Shown here: positions 1 to 7,687 of the stretch, one piece after another
Layout of the letters: each line of letters starts with the position of its first letter
Numbering within the stretch: position 1 is the stretch's first letter
Source: Alphaproteobacteria bacterium
GTDB lineage: Bacteria; Pseudomonadota; Alphaproteobacteria; Acetobacterales; Acetobacteraceae
Length of the DNA: 22,535 bases
NCBI GenBank assembly: GCA_026225015.1
Contig: JAMFRY010000220.1
Coordinates: forward strand, 1 to 22,535
Reading direction: 5' to 3'
The notes under the pieces: generated by a model
What the model saw: the letters and a program-made list of their open reading frames with translations, nothing else
What the model was told of the DNA's origin: nothing
The model's database searches: none
Translations under genes and position numbers: made by a program

Positions 1-720
1 CAGCACGCTGAGCATTATTTCCGCATCATCAGCGCCATCAATCAGGCCCAAGGAAATCCTGTCCAGGCAAATCCGGCGCAAGGCAACCCGGTTCAGGGAA
101 ATCTGGGCCAGGGAAACATGGGCCAGGGAAACCTGAGTCAGGGACAGCCAAACGGGCAGCATGGCCAGAACGGCCAGCCCTCTTATCCGAACCCGAACCA
201 GGGTCAGGACCGCAATGGCAGCCATGCGCGGCCGGCGGATGCGGAGCCGCAGAACGGCCAGCATTACAATCAGAACCGCCGCTTCGAACCCAATACCGGC
301 GAGCGCCTGCATGATCCGCAAATTGCCGAGCCGGCCCAGCAGGTAGAGAGCCGTCCTGTGGAAGCCCGCCAAGGGGAAGCTCGCCCCTTTGAGCCCCGCC
401 GGAACGAATCGCGCAATCGCCCGGAGTTCCAGCGCCCCGACCGGCAGGAACGTTACCGGCCGGAAACGCCGGTGGTGGATACCCGAATCGATATCAGCTC
501 GGCGCTGGATGCAGAATTGGCCGCAGCCGTTGCCGAACCGCCGGAGCACAGTGCTCCCAAACCGGTTCAACAGCCGGTTTTGGAATCCCGCGCCATTCCG
601 ATCATTCCGGATGCGCCGCCTCCCGCGCCTATCGTTGAAACTGCGGAGCCCCCTGCCCGCGCCGCCGCGCCCAAACCGCGCGGCCGGCCGCGTATTGTGA
701 AGCCCGCACCGAAGGAATAG
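1..720 (+). CDS. DUF4167 domain-containing protein, 3' part only
   Basis: The reading frame is open from base 1, so the start lies outside the window. The first visible residues, QHAEHYFRIISAINQ, match the end of the DUF4167 domain (family knowledge: a short conserved domain of unknown function in alphaproteobacteria). After it come about 220 residues of low complexity: a QGN-type pentapeptide repeat (bases 49-138), an Asn/Gln/Pro-rich stretch, an Arg/Glu/Pro-rich stretch, and a Pro/Ala-rich tail ending in a basic GRPRIVKPAPKE. This tail looks disordered and could bind nucleic acid, but that is inference. The ATG at 118 is internal to the repeat and not the true start. A bidirectional hairpin terminator follows at once. 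Function is unknown. Confidence 0.8.
   Translation, partial: QHAEHYFRIISAINQAQGNPVQANPAQGNPVQGNLGQGNMGQGNLSQGQPNGQHGQNGQPSYPNPNQGQDRNGSHARPADAEPQNGQHYNQNRRFEPNTGERLHDPQIAEPAQQVESRPVEARQGEARPFEPRRNESRNRPEFQRPDRQERYRPETPVVDTRIDISSALDAELAAAVAEPPEHSAPKPVQQPVLESRAIPIIPDAPPPAPIVETAEPPARAAAPKPRGRPRIVKPAPKE
49..138 (+). repeat. 15-bp coding repeat (QGN-x-x pentapeptides)
   Basis: Six consecutive 15-base units encode QGNPV, QANPA, QGNPV, QGNLG, QGNMG and QGNLS, inside the disordered part of the DUF4167 protein. The units differ at several positions, so this is an aged expansion. Confidence 0.75.
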
Positions 721-748
721 AAAAGCCCCGGGATTTCCGGGCCTTTTT
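721..748. terminator. Bidirectional Rho-independent terminator
   Basis: The stem pairs AAAAGCCCCGG (721-731) with CCGGGCCTTTT (737-747), with one internal mismatch and a short GATTT loop. It is flanked by A residues on the left and T residues on the right. It lies immediately after the DUF4167 stop codon. Read on the minus strand it also has a T-rich tail, so it could serve the convergent CoA-transferase gene too. Confidence 0.75.
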
Positions 749-753
749 AAAAC

Positions 754-787
754 CAGTACCCTGCGTAATTCATGGCGCAGGGTACTG
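754..787. repeat. Perfect 12-bp inverted repeat, 10-bp loop
   Basis: CAGTACCCTGCG at 754-765 is the exact reverse complement of CGCAGGGTACTG at 776-787, separated by 10 bases. There is no T-tract on either side. It sits between convergent genes, so it may back up termination or stabilise a 3' end; a protein-binding site is also possible. Confidence 0.7.
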
Positions 788-810
788 CGCGCGGGCGGAA
801 GTGCCAAAGG

Positions 811-837
811 TTCCGTCGGCGCGAAGCGCCGATGGAA
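811..837. repeat. 12-bp hairpin with GAA loop
   Basis: TTCCGTCGGCGC (811-822) pairs with GCGCCGATGGAA (826-837) with a single G-T wobble and a three-base loop. An outer GTGCC (801-805)/GGCAC (839-843) pair may extend it across an internal loop. It lies 48 bases past the stop of the minus-strand CoA-transferase gene and has no T-run, so it is probably a 3'-end structure. Confidence 0.55.
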
Positions 838-885
838 GGGCACTGGAGGGGGCGCGCGCTAAATATGACTGGCGTTCCCTCCGCC

Positions 886-2112
886 CTACGTGATTACCCC
901 TGCCGCCTTCAGGGCCGCAAGACGGTCCCAGTCCAACCCCAGCTCCAGGAGAAACGACTCGGTATCTTCCGAAGCCTGCGGCGCGCGGCTGAGTTGCTCC
1001 GGATTCTGGTTGAACCGCACCGGGCTGCGGGCCAGCCGCATCGGCGTACCGCCATCCGCCGCCTCGACATCCGCCAGTATGTCATTGGCCAGAACCTGGC
1101 GGTCATTGATGACATCGAGAAAGCTTTGTACCGGCGCCCATTGCCCGGAAAAGCTCTGCAAATGTTCCCGCCAATGCGCAAACGGCCGCGTGGCAAATGC
1201 AGCCAGCATGATGTCGCTTAAAGCCTGCCAGTTTTCCATCGCCGCCTCGGCGGATGCAAAACGCGGGTCTTGCGCCAGTTCCGGTCTGCCCAGATGCTCG
1301 AACAGGCTGCGCAGATGCGGACCAGGCTGCATGGTAAACATTGCGATGGTCTGACCGTCGGAGGTTTTGAAATTGCCGATCAGCGGATTGCCCGGCGCGG
1401 CGCCTGACTGCGGCATCCTGTTTTTCGGCGATTTGCCCGATAGACTCGCCGTATTCACCGCAACACCCGATGCCCAGCAGGCCGAGCCCAGCAGCGACAC
1501 ATCCACCTCCAAGGCCTCGCCGGTCTGCCTGCGGTGCAGCAGCGCCCCGGCGATTCCGGCCACGATGTTCATGGCCGAAATGGAATCGCCGAAGCCGCCG
1601 ATGGAAGGCATCAAAGCGACCTCGAATTCCGGCGGAGTCATCGATTCGCCGATCCCGCTGCGCGCCCAGAAGGCGGTGAAATCATAGCCGCCGGTATCGC
1701 GTTCCGGCCCCTTCTCGCCATAGGCGCTGCCGCGCACATAGATGATATCGGGATTGATCTCGCGCAGCCGCACCACGTCGATGCCAAGCTTTTCGCGTAC
1801 ACTCGGCTGGTAACTGGTCATGAAGACATCGGCGGTTTTGGCGATCTCATAGAGCAGCGCCTGGCCTGCCTGCGTTGAAATATCGATCCCCAGGCTGCGC
1901 TTGCCGCGATTGGCGTGCTCGATGACCGGATTGCGATCCGGGTTGATCGCCAGCCCGCTGGCCCGCGCCAGACCGCGCTGGCCATCGCCGCGGAGCGGAT
2001 GCTCGATTTTGATGACATCGGCGCCCCAATCCGCCAGCACTGCGGCCGCCGCAGGCACGAACACAAATTGCGCGACTTCCAGCACCCGCACGCCCCGGAG
2101 CACCTGAACCAT
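886..2112 (-). CDS. Family III (CaiB/BaiF-type) CoA-transferase
   Basis: This 408-residue protein has the usual length for family III CoA-transferases, which move CoA between acyl-CoA and a carboxylic acid in the cytoplasm. The N-terminus LRGVRVLEVAQFVFVPAAAA followed by LADWGADVIKIEHP is the family's CoA-binding start. The GGFGDSISAMN segment near residue 172 carries Asp176, at the place of the catalytic aspartate of formyl-CoA transferase. LEVDVSLLGSACW is another family signature. The ATG at 2112 follows a strong GGGAGG site a few bases upstream. The gene is divergent from the MFS exporter with under 100 bases between. The substrate cannot be told from sequence: alpha-methylacyl-CoA racemases and several acid-specific transferases share this fold. 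Confidence 0.9.
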   Translation of the reverse strand: MVQVLRGVRVLEVAQFVFVPAAAAVLADWGADVIKIEHPLRGDGQRGLARASGLAINPDRNPVIEHANRGKRSLGIDISTQAGQALLYEIAKTADVFMTSYQPSVREKLGIDVVRLREINPDIIYVRGSAYGEKGPERDTGGYDFTAFWARSGIGESMTPPEFEVALMPSIGGFGDSISAMNIVAGIAGALLHRRQTGEALEVDVSLLGSACWASGVAVNTASLSGKSPKNRMPQSGAAPGNPLIGNFKTSDGQTIAMFTMQPGPHLRSLFEHLGRPELAQDPRFASAEAAMENWQALSDIMLAAFATRPFAHWREHLQSFSGQWAPVQSFLDVINDRQVLANDILADVEAADGGTPMRLARSPVRFNQNPEQLSRAPQASEDTESFLLELGLDWDRLAALKAAGVIT

Positions 2113-2137
2113 GTCACCCTCCCTTTACAGCCCACGC

Positions 2138-2165
2138 TTGCCGCGGGCCGGTTTTGGCGTATGAG
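2138..2165 (+). promoter_or_regulatory. Possible sigma-70-like promoter for the MFS gene
   Basis: TTGCCG (2138-2143) and TATGAG (2160-2165) are separated by 16 bases. Each matches the consensus at about four of six positions. If used, transcription would begin near 2172 and would favour the ATG at 2206 over the in-frame ATG at 2161. The match is weak. Confidence 0.25.
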
Positions 2166-2205
2166 TTTAGGGCAGGAAACCGAACTTAAAAAGCCTAGAG
2201 CCCGA

Positions 2206-3729
2206 ATGAGCCAGTCCAGCGCGCCGCCAGACACCGTCGAAATGTCGCCGCTATTGCGCGCGGTGGTCACGTTCTGCACCATGCTGGCGACGATCATGCA
2301 AGGCGTGGACAGCACCATCGCCAATGTGGCACTGCCCTATATGCAAGGCTCAATGTCGGCGAGTCAGGAGCAGATCAACTGGGTGCTCACCAGCTATATC
2401 GTCGCCGCCGCCATTATGACGGCGCCAACCGGCTACCTCACCGCCCGCTTCGGCCGCACCAGGCTGTTCGTTACTGCCGTTACCGGCTTCACCCTCGCCT
2501 CGGTTCTGTGCGGCATGGCGCAGTCGCTGGGCCAGGTGGTGGCGTTCAGGATCATGCAGGGCATGTGTGGCGCGGCTTTGATTCCGCTCTCCCAGGTGGT
2601 GCTGATGGATATCTATCCGCCGGAGCAGCGCGGCAAGGCGATGGGCGTGTGGACCATGGGCGTCATGATGGGCCCGATCATCGGCCCAACTCTGGGTGGT
2701 TTTTTGACCTCCCATTACAGCTGGCGTTCGGTGTTCTACGTGAATGTGCCAATCGGGTCGATCGCGGCATCCGGCCTGCTGTTCTGTCTGCCGGAGAGCG
2801 CGCATCGCCGGAATATGAAATTGGACTGGATCGGCTTTGCGGGTTTGAGCCTTGCCATCGGCATGTTCCAGACCATCCTGGACCGCGGCGAGACGCTGGA
2901 TTGGTTCGGCTCGCGCGAAATCATCATCGAAACCTTGTCCGCCGGCATCGGCTTTTACATCTTCATGGTGCAGTTTCTGTTCGCCCCGAAACCCTTCCTC
3001 TCCCCGAAGCTGTTCACCGACGTTAATTTTGTGGTCGGGCTGGTGCTGATTTTTCTCGTGGGCAGCACGCTCTATGCCACCTTGGCGCTGCTGGCGCCCT
3101 ATGTGCAGAACCTGATGAACTTCCCTGTCTCCACCGCCGGCTTGGTATTGGCGCCGCGCGGCTTGGGATCCATGCTCGCGGCGTTTCTCTGCGGCCGGCT
3201 GCTGAACCGCGTCGGCGCCCGCAACCTGATGCTCGCCGGCTTCCTCATCGCCGCCTACGTGCAATATAAAATGATCTATTGGAGCCCGGACATTTCCGCC
3301 GCCGCCATCGTCGGCACCGGCTTCATCCAGGGCATCGGCGTGACCTTGATCACCGTGCCCATCACCACCACCGCCTTCGCCACCTTGCCGGGCGATTTGC
3401 GAACCGAAGCCACCGGCGTGTTCAGCCTGCTGCGCACCATGGGCAGCGCCATCGGCATTTCTGTCACCAGCGCCATGCTGGAAGAGAACACGCAGATCAA
3501 TCACGCCGATATTGCCAGCGCCGTCACCCCGTTCAACCGGGCTTTGGGAGGTGCTGCCTTGCAATTCTGGAACCCGCTTCGGCCAAACGGCGGCGCTGCG
3601 CTGGACATGCAGATCAACCGCCAGGGTTCCATCATCGCCTATAGCGATGATTTCAAACTGATGTTCATGTTCACGGCAATCACGTTACCGCTGGTGCTGC
3701 TGATCCGATCGCCGGCCAAGACCAAGTGA
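2206..3729 (+). CDS. MFS transporter, DHA2 (EmrB/QacA-like) family
   Basis: From the ATG at 2206 the product has 507 residues, which fits the 14-helix DHA2 drug:proton antiporters of the inner membrane. Visible signatures are DSTIANVALP (residues 35-44, motif D1 in helix 1), GYLTARFGRTRLF (76-88, motif A) and GVMMGPIIGPTLGGFL (152-167, antiporter motif C). Many further hydrophobic segments follow. The frame stays open upstream to 1915, but that part is antisense to the CoA-transferase and is implausible as protein. ATG 2161 is the alternative start; neither start has a clear ribosome site. There is no EmrA-type membrane fusion gene or TolC-like gene nearby, so this may act alone. The substrate is unknown. 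The DUF952 gene begins 10 bases after the stop. Confidence 0.9.
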   Translation: MSQSSAPPDTVEMSPLLRAVVTFCTMLATIMQGVDSTIANVALPYMQGSMSASQEQINWVLTSYIVAAAIMTAPTGYLTARFGRTRLFVTAVTGFTLASVLCGMAQSLGQVVAFRIMQGMCGAALIPLSQVVLMDIYPPEQRGKAMGVWTMGVMMGPIIGPTLGGFLTSHYSWRSVFYVNVPIGSIAASGLLFCLPESAHRRNMKLDWIGFAGLSLAIGMFQTILDRGETLDWFGSREIIIETLSAGIGFYIFMVQFLFAPKPFLSPKLFTDVNFVVGLVLIFLVGSTLYATLALLAPYVQNLMNFPVSTAGLVLAPRGLGSMLAAFLCGRLLNRVGARNLMLAGFLIAAYVQYKMIYWSPDISAAAIVGTGFIQGIGVTLITVPITTTAFATLPGDLRTEATGVFSLLRTMGSAIGISVTSAMLEENTQINHADIASAVTPFNRALGGAALQFWNPLRPNGGAALDMQINRQGSIIAYSDDFKLMFMFTAITLPLVLLIRSPAKTK

Positions 3730-3739
3730 GTCTGGATAC

Positions 3740-4072
3740 ATGCAAGAAACTGCCTATAAAGTTCTTAAACCTTCCGAGTTCGCCGCATTGCAAGCCGGCA
3801 GCTTCGCCGGCGCGCCGGTGGACCTTGGCGATGGCTACATACATCTCTCGACCGCATCGCAGCTCGATGAGACCCTGGCCAAACACTTTGCTGGTCAAAC
3901 GGAACTGTTCATCGTCGCGGTTGATCTGAAGCTGCTCGGGCACAATATCCGCTGGGAAATTTCACGCAACAACGCGCTGTTTCCGCATCTCTACGGCAGG
4001 TTGGAGGCATCCAGCATCATTGCTTCCTGCCCGCTCGAGCGGGGAGAAGACGGCAAGGTCAAATTGCCATGA
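3740..4072 (+). CDS. DUF952 domain-containing protein
   Basis: This 110-residue protein shows the DUF952 pattern along its whole length: an N-terminal AYKVLKPSEFAALQAG, then DLGDGYIHLSTASQLDETL (about residues 29-47), a central VAVDLKLLG, and the diagnostic RWEISRNNALFPHLYG near residue 74. DUF952 proteins are small single-domain proteins of unknown function; the fold has been linked to ADP-ribosyltransferase-like proteins, but activity is not established. It starts 10 bases after the MFS stop, so the two genes are probably cotranscribed. Its stop is three bases from the stop of the convergent response regulator, with no visible terminator between. Confidence 0.88.
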   Translation: MQETAYKVLKPSEFAALQAGSFAGAPVDLGDGYIHLSTASQLDETLAKHFAGQTELFIVAVDLKLLGHNIRWEISRNNALFPHLYGRLEASSIIASCPLERGEDGKVKLP

Positions 4073-4075
4073 CCT

Positions 4076-4525
4076 TCAGAGTCCCGCGACCCCTGGCGGC
4101 GTTTCGTTGATCGCCGCCCAGAACAACCCCAGCGCCTTGATCGCTTCAAAAAATGCGCTGAAATCCACTGGCTTTACCACGAAGGCGTTGGCCCCCAGCG
4201 CGTAGGAGCGCACGAGATCGCGCTCCTCGCGCGAGGAAGTCAGCATCACGATGGGAATCTGCCGCCGCGTCGGGTCATTCTTCACCCGCTCCAGCACCTC
4301 GATGCCGTCCAGTTTCGGCAGCTTCAAATCCAGCAGCACCACCGCGGGGTCGCCGGTATTTCGGCCATCATGGGCGCCGGTCGCAAACAGGTAATCGACC
4401 GCTTCGGCGCCGTCGCGGGCGATGATGATTTCATTTGCGAGCCGGCAATTCGCCAGCGCGGCCATCGTGAGTTCCAGATCCTTCGGGTCATCCTCCACCA
4501 GAAGGATTGGTCGTAAATCAGGCAA
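4076..4525 (-). CDS. Single-domain response regulator (Rcp1-like), TTG start
   Basis: The protein is a stand-alone receiver domain of 149 residues: ILLVEDDPKD holds the acidic pocket (Glu11, Asp12, Asp13), VVLLDLKLP holds the phosphoacceptor Asp66, MLTSS supplies the conserved Thr/Ser, and FVVKP supplies the conserved Lys. No output domain follows, as in the phytochrome-partner regulators Rcp1 and CheY. An ATG at 4591 is in frame but would add 22 residues encoded by the kinase's C-terminal region. A TTG at 4525 is preferred because AGGAGG lies at 4540-4535 with nine bases of spacing and the protein then begins directly at the receiver. The gene overlaps the phytochrome stop by eight bases. 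It most likely receives phosphate from that kinase. Confidence 0.9.
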   Translation of the reverse strand: MPDLRPILLVEDDPKDLELTMAALANCRLANEIIIARDGAEAVDYLFATGAHDGRNTGDPAVVLLDLKLPKLDGIEVLERVKNDPTRRQIPIVMLTSSREERDLVRSYALGANAFVVKPVDFSAFFEAIKALGLFWAAINETPPGVAGL

Positions 4526-6746
4526 GTTCTTGTCCCTCCTGGGGCTTTCCCAGGCTAAACCCGATCGTCGCTCCCCTATCCACTTCGCCATACGCGAATA
4601 CCTTTCCGCCGTGGCGCTCGATAATTCGCTTGGTCAAGGCAAGCCCGATTCCGGTGCCGGAGAAATCCTCCGCCCGGTGCAGCCGGTGGAACACGCCAAA
4701 CAGCTTGCCGGCATAGGCCATGTTGAATCCCACGCCGTTATCGCTGACCTGATACACCACCTCGTCATCCTTGATCTCCGCCGCGATGCCGATTTTCGCA
4801 GGATTGCGGTTCTTGCTGTATTTCACAGCATTTTCAATGATGTTGGAAAACACTTGGCGCAGCATCGAGGCATCGGCCCAGGCGGGCGGCAGCGATCCGA
4901 TTGACCATTCGATATTGCGTCCCGCCAGGTCGTATCCCATGGAATGCCGCACCCCTTCGACGATCGCCGCCACGTCCAGCCACTTGCGCGACAAGCTGGT
5001 CCGGCTGAGCTGCGCGAATCTCAGCAGATCATCCACCAACTGCCCCGCGGTTTGGGTGGCCTCCCGAATCGATTGCAGATGATGCCCGGATTGCTCATCA
5101 AGATCGACCAGGCTGTCTTTCAGCATTTCGGCGTAGCCCGCGATATGGCGGATCGGCGCCCGCAAATCATGCGATACCGAATAGGAAAAGGCCTCCAACT
5201 CCTGATTGCTGATCCGCAACTGTTCACTGAGCGCCGCCCGTTCCTCAGCGCGCCGCAACACCAGATTTACGATCGCGTGGCGGAAATGCTTGGCGGTTTC
5301 AATTTCAACCTCGCCCCAAGGAAGCGAGCGCATACGCACATGCTCCTCCCACAAGGCAAAGGATTTTCTGGGATGCAGCTGGTCCTGCCCACCACTTGCC
5401 TGTTTGTTTGGGTCTCCCGCCCATTTTACCGTGCGCACCACCTCCTGGCGGAACCACAGGATATAGTTTGAGTGCAATTGCGAAATCGAAATCGCCAGCA
5501 GCCCGCTGGCAATACCGCTGAAGGCAGTCGCCTGCTTGTAATGCGCGGAAAGCGAGTCCGTTGTGAATATCGTAGCAATGTCTCGGCTGCGCAACCAGAC
5601 GGCCAGCGCCTCCAGCTCCGATTGCGTGGGGGTGAGCCCAAAGGTATTCAGCCGTCCAGGGCCAACCACTGCAGCGCCTTGCGCACCCACCATCCCAAGC
5701 CAGGCCTCGCCATTTTCCGCCAGCGCTTCCTGAAGATTAGGGCTGAGCAAAATCTGCGACAGCAGCTCGGCCTGAATTTGCTTCAGGTCGATCCTGTGTC
5801 TGGCCCGCGCCGCCCGGTCGTGCGAGCCGATCTGCAGCGAAACGATCTGACCAATGAAATCGCAAGCGTGGCGCAGCTCCGCGTTAAAGCTCCGCGGCTC
5901 GGCATCATGACAGGAGACGAGCCCCCAGAGCGCATTATCCACCAGAATGGAGATCGACATGGAACTCAGCGTTCCCATGTTCCGCATATATTCCAGATGC
6001 ACCGGCGAGACGCTGCGCAAAACCGTGAGGCTCAAATCCAGCTTCTTGCCATCTATTGGGCTCAGGGCCGGCAATATCGGTACGGCGGTATAGTTGGCGG
6101 CAGGGATCATGCGCAGCCGGTTCGCCACGTACAAGTCGCGCGCCTGCGGCGGGATGTCGGTCGCCGGAAAACGCAGGTCCAGATAAGAGGGCAGCTTCTC
6201 GTCGCGGTCCTCCGCCAGCACCGTACCGCAGCCTTCTGCATCGAAGGAGTAGAATATTACCCTGTTAGAGCCGGTCAGGCGGCGCAGCTCCTGCACGGCG
6301 AGTTCGCCTAAGCTGCGAACGTCCGTGGTCTGATCCAGACGTTCCACGATCAGGCGCAGCCTGGGAAACAGCGCCTGCAGCGTATCGCTCGGGCTCAAAG
6401 GCGGTAATTCGAATTCCAGCACTATGCCTTGCGCCGCTTTATGGGCGCTGACCTGCACCGGCCGGTCGGTGATCTCCACCGTGCGAAAAAAGGCGGAATC
6501 GTTTTTCTCTATCCACGGGCGCAGCGACGCCGCCAGAGCCGAGCCGGCGGGCGATTCTGCCCAGCCAATCGATCCGGGGTCAAAATCGATGCCGGTAAAT
6601 TCGGCAAGATTGGTGCTGGCCTGCAACATGGCCAGGCTTTCCGGATGCAGCACCAGCAGCGCGCCATGCGGCTGAATATGGCCGGGGACGCGAATCGGCT
6701 CCTGGGCGCAAAGATCCAGGTCCAGATCCGCCGGCAGGTCCGTCAC
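4518..6746 (-). CDS. bphP: Bacteriophytochrome sensor histidine kinase
   Basis: This 742-residue cytoplasmic red/far-red light sensor has the standard order PAS (about 15-120), GAF (about 135-310), PHY (about 325-500), HisKA and HATPase. Cys13, just before EPIRVPGHIQPHG, is the biliverdin attachment site of bacterial phytochromes. The GAF motif reads PATDIP (194-199, Asp197) instead of the common PASDIP. The PHY tongue has PRKSF (459-463). SYSVSHDLRAPIRH carries the phospho-acceptor His526, NIIENAVKYSKN (635-646) is the N box, and DNGVGF and GTGIGLA are the G boxes. The start is GTG at 6746, giving a four-base GTGA overlap with the heme oxygenase stop. Chromophore synthesis and the partner regulator flank it, so a complete light-signalling module is expected. 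Confidence 0.95.
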   Translation of the reverse strand: MTDLPADLDLDLCAQEPIRVPGHIQPHGALLVLHPESLAMLQASTNLAEFTGIDFDPGSIGWAESPAGSALAASLRPWIEKNDSAFFRTVEITDRPVQVSAHKAAQGIVLEFELPPLSPSDTLQALFPRLRLIVERLDQTTDVRSLGELAVQELRRLTGSNRVIFYSFDAEGCGTVLAEDRDEKLPSYLDLRFPATDIPPQARDLYVANRLRMIPAANYTAVPILPALSPIDGKKLDLSLTVLRSVSPVHLEYMRNMGTLSSMSISILVDNALWGLVSCHDAEPRSFNAELRHACDFIGQIVSLQIGSHDRAARARHRIDLKQIQAELLSQILLSPNLQEALAENGEAWLGMVGAQGAAVVGPGRLNTFGLTPTQSELEALAVWLRSRDIATIFTTDSLSAHYKQATAFSGIASGLLAISISQLHSNYILWFRQEVVRTVKWAGDPNKQASGGQDQLHPRKSFALWEEHVRMRSLPWGEVEIETAKHFRHAIVNLVLRRAEERAALSEQLRISNQELEAFSYSVSHDLRAPIRHIAGYAEMLKDSLVDLDEQSGHHLQSIREATQTAGQLVDDLLRFAQLSRTSLSRKWLDVAAIVEGVRHSMGYDLAGRNIEWSIGSLPPAWADASMLRQVFSNIIENAVKYSKNRNPAKIGIAAEIKDDEVVYQVSDNGVGFNMAYAGKLFGVFHRLHRAEDFSGTGIGLALTKRIIERHGGKVFAYGEVDRGATIGFSLGKPQEGQELA
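4535..4540 (-). promoter_or_regulatory. Ribosome binding site AGGAGG for the response regulator
   Basis: A full AGGAGG lies inside the last codons of the phytochrome gene, nine bases before the TTG at 4525. It decides the start and indicates coupled translation. Confidence 0.7.
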
Positions 6747-7342
6747 TTGGAGAGCCTGCCGCCGAGCCAGTCCTGCAACAGCGCAAAGCTATCCTGCGCG
6801 CCGGAGATGATCTCTTCATCCGCCGCCGGCGCGGAGGCTGTATCCAGCGCTGCGCGTAACGTCCGCCACATCGCGCCGGTGCGCGCCCCGTAAGGATTGA
6901 AATACTGCAAGCCGTTTTCGGGCACCCATGCAGCACCTTGCAGCGCCTTGCCGATCACCTGGCCGCCCAGCGTCGAGCCTTCCAGCACATAAACCCCGCC
7001 CAGCATCCGCATGGCCGAGCCGCCAAGCCTGCTTGCCTCAAGGCAAAGCGGCAGGGCTTCGATCCCGGCCCGAGTCATGCCAAGCGCCTCAAGATCATGC
7101 TCCAGAATGGCCAGCTTGCTCCGCCCGGTCAGCAGCGCCGCCAGTTCCCGCCGCTCCGCCAGCAATGGCTCCCAGACGCGATGAAACCCCCAGAAGCCTT
7201 GCAGGACGGTCAGGAACCGCTCGCGCGTCAGCGGCGGATCAAGCAAGGCCAGCACGGATTCCAGCCGCGAATGGGCGGCCGCCGTCTCGGAGCGGAGCAT
7301 GGCGTGCAGGGCCGGTTCGCGCGCACTTAGCGGTTCGCTCAT
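6743..7342 (-). CDS. bphO: Biliverdin-producing heme oxygenase
   Basis: Bacterial heme oxygenases open heme to biliverdin, iron and CO. The motif TAAAHSRLE holds the proximal heme ligand, His24 when the ATG at 7342 is used, close to its position in characterised bacterial enzymes. The distal helix motif GGVYVLEGSTLGGQ is clear, and the C-terminal helices are present. The product has 199 residues, normal for BphO. An in-frame ATG at 7402 would add 20 residues; an AGGGGG run lies directly against that ATG, which is too close for a normal ribosome site, so 7342 is preferred without certainty. The stop overlaps the phytochrome GTG start. Its product biliverdin is the phytochrome chromophore. Confidence 0.9.
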   Translation of the reverse strand: MSEPLSAREPALHAMLRSETAAAHSRLESVLALLDPPLTRERFLTVLQGFWGFHRVWEPLLAERRELAALLTGRSKLAILEHDLEALGMTRAGIEALPLCLEASRLGGSAMRMLGGVYVLEGSTLGGQVIGKALQGAAWVPENGLQYFNPYGARTGAMWRTLRAALDTASAPAADEEIISGAQDSFALLQDWLGGRLSK

Positions 7343-7429
7343 CGATTTCTGCAACCCGGCCAAACGGCCCGAGGCTCGCCCAGAATTTTCAGCATAGACC
7401 ATCCCCCTAAAAGCGGGTTCTGTTACAGC

Positions 7430-7455
7430 AGCGTTTCCGAAAATAGCTCAGTTCC
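7430..7455 (-). promoter_or_regulatory. Possible EcfG-type (general stress) promoter of the photoreceptor operon
   Basis: On the minus strand GGAAC (7455-7451) is followed after 17 bases by CGCT (7433-7430). The alphaproteobacterial EcfG consensus is GGAAC, 16-17 bases, CGTT, so this differs by one base. The predicted start would lie about 20 bases before the ATG at 7402 or 80 before that at 7342. Such short motifs occur by chance. Confidence 0.3.
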
Positions 7456-7580
7456 AGTCCAAGAAAGCCTGTCCGCCAAAGGATCACAGGCCAGGCAGGG
7501 CACGCCTGCGTCCAGCGCGTCGGAACTCGCAACGCTGTGCGGCAGTTCCAGCACGCATTGCCCAGCGAAGCAATAGCCGG

Positions 7581-7644
7581 TCGTAGGGCGCGCAACGCCC
7601 GCCATTCTCCGGGCAATTAAACTCGGACGTTTCCCGCCCTACGA
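7581..7644. repeat. Intergenic element bounded by a perfect 10-bp inverted repeat
   Basis: TCGTAGGGCG (7581-7590) and CGCCCTACGA (7635-7644) are exact reverse complements around 44 bases. A related CCGCCCTACG end occurs at 881-890, suggesting a dispersed element. The rest of the spacer from 7403 to 7687 shows no gene I can support. Confidence 0.55.
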
Positions 7645-7687
7645 TCTTGAATTGTTACTCCCCGCGCTTCGCCTTTTAGGTTACAAG

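Noticed and set aside
1915..2205. N-terminal extension of the MFS protein
   Set aside because: These codons are antisense to the CoA-transferase and give a His/Arg-rich stretch before the first membrane helix, so the start was set at 2206.
2350..3564. 404-codon minus-strand open frame
   Set aside because: It is antisense to the MFS gene, Gly/His/Gln/Ala-rich without any domain, and exists because of high GC in the third codon position.
5472..6311. 279-codon plus-strand open frame
   Set aside because: It is antisense to the phytochrome GAF and PHY domains; its sequence is Arg/Gln-rich with no recognisable fold.
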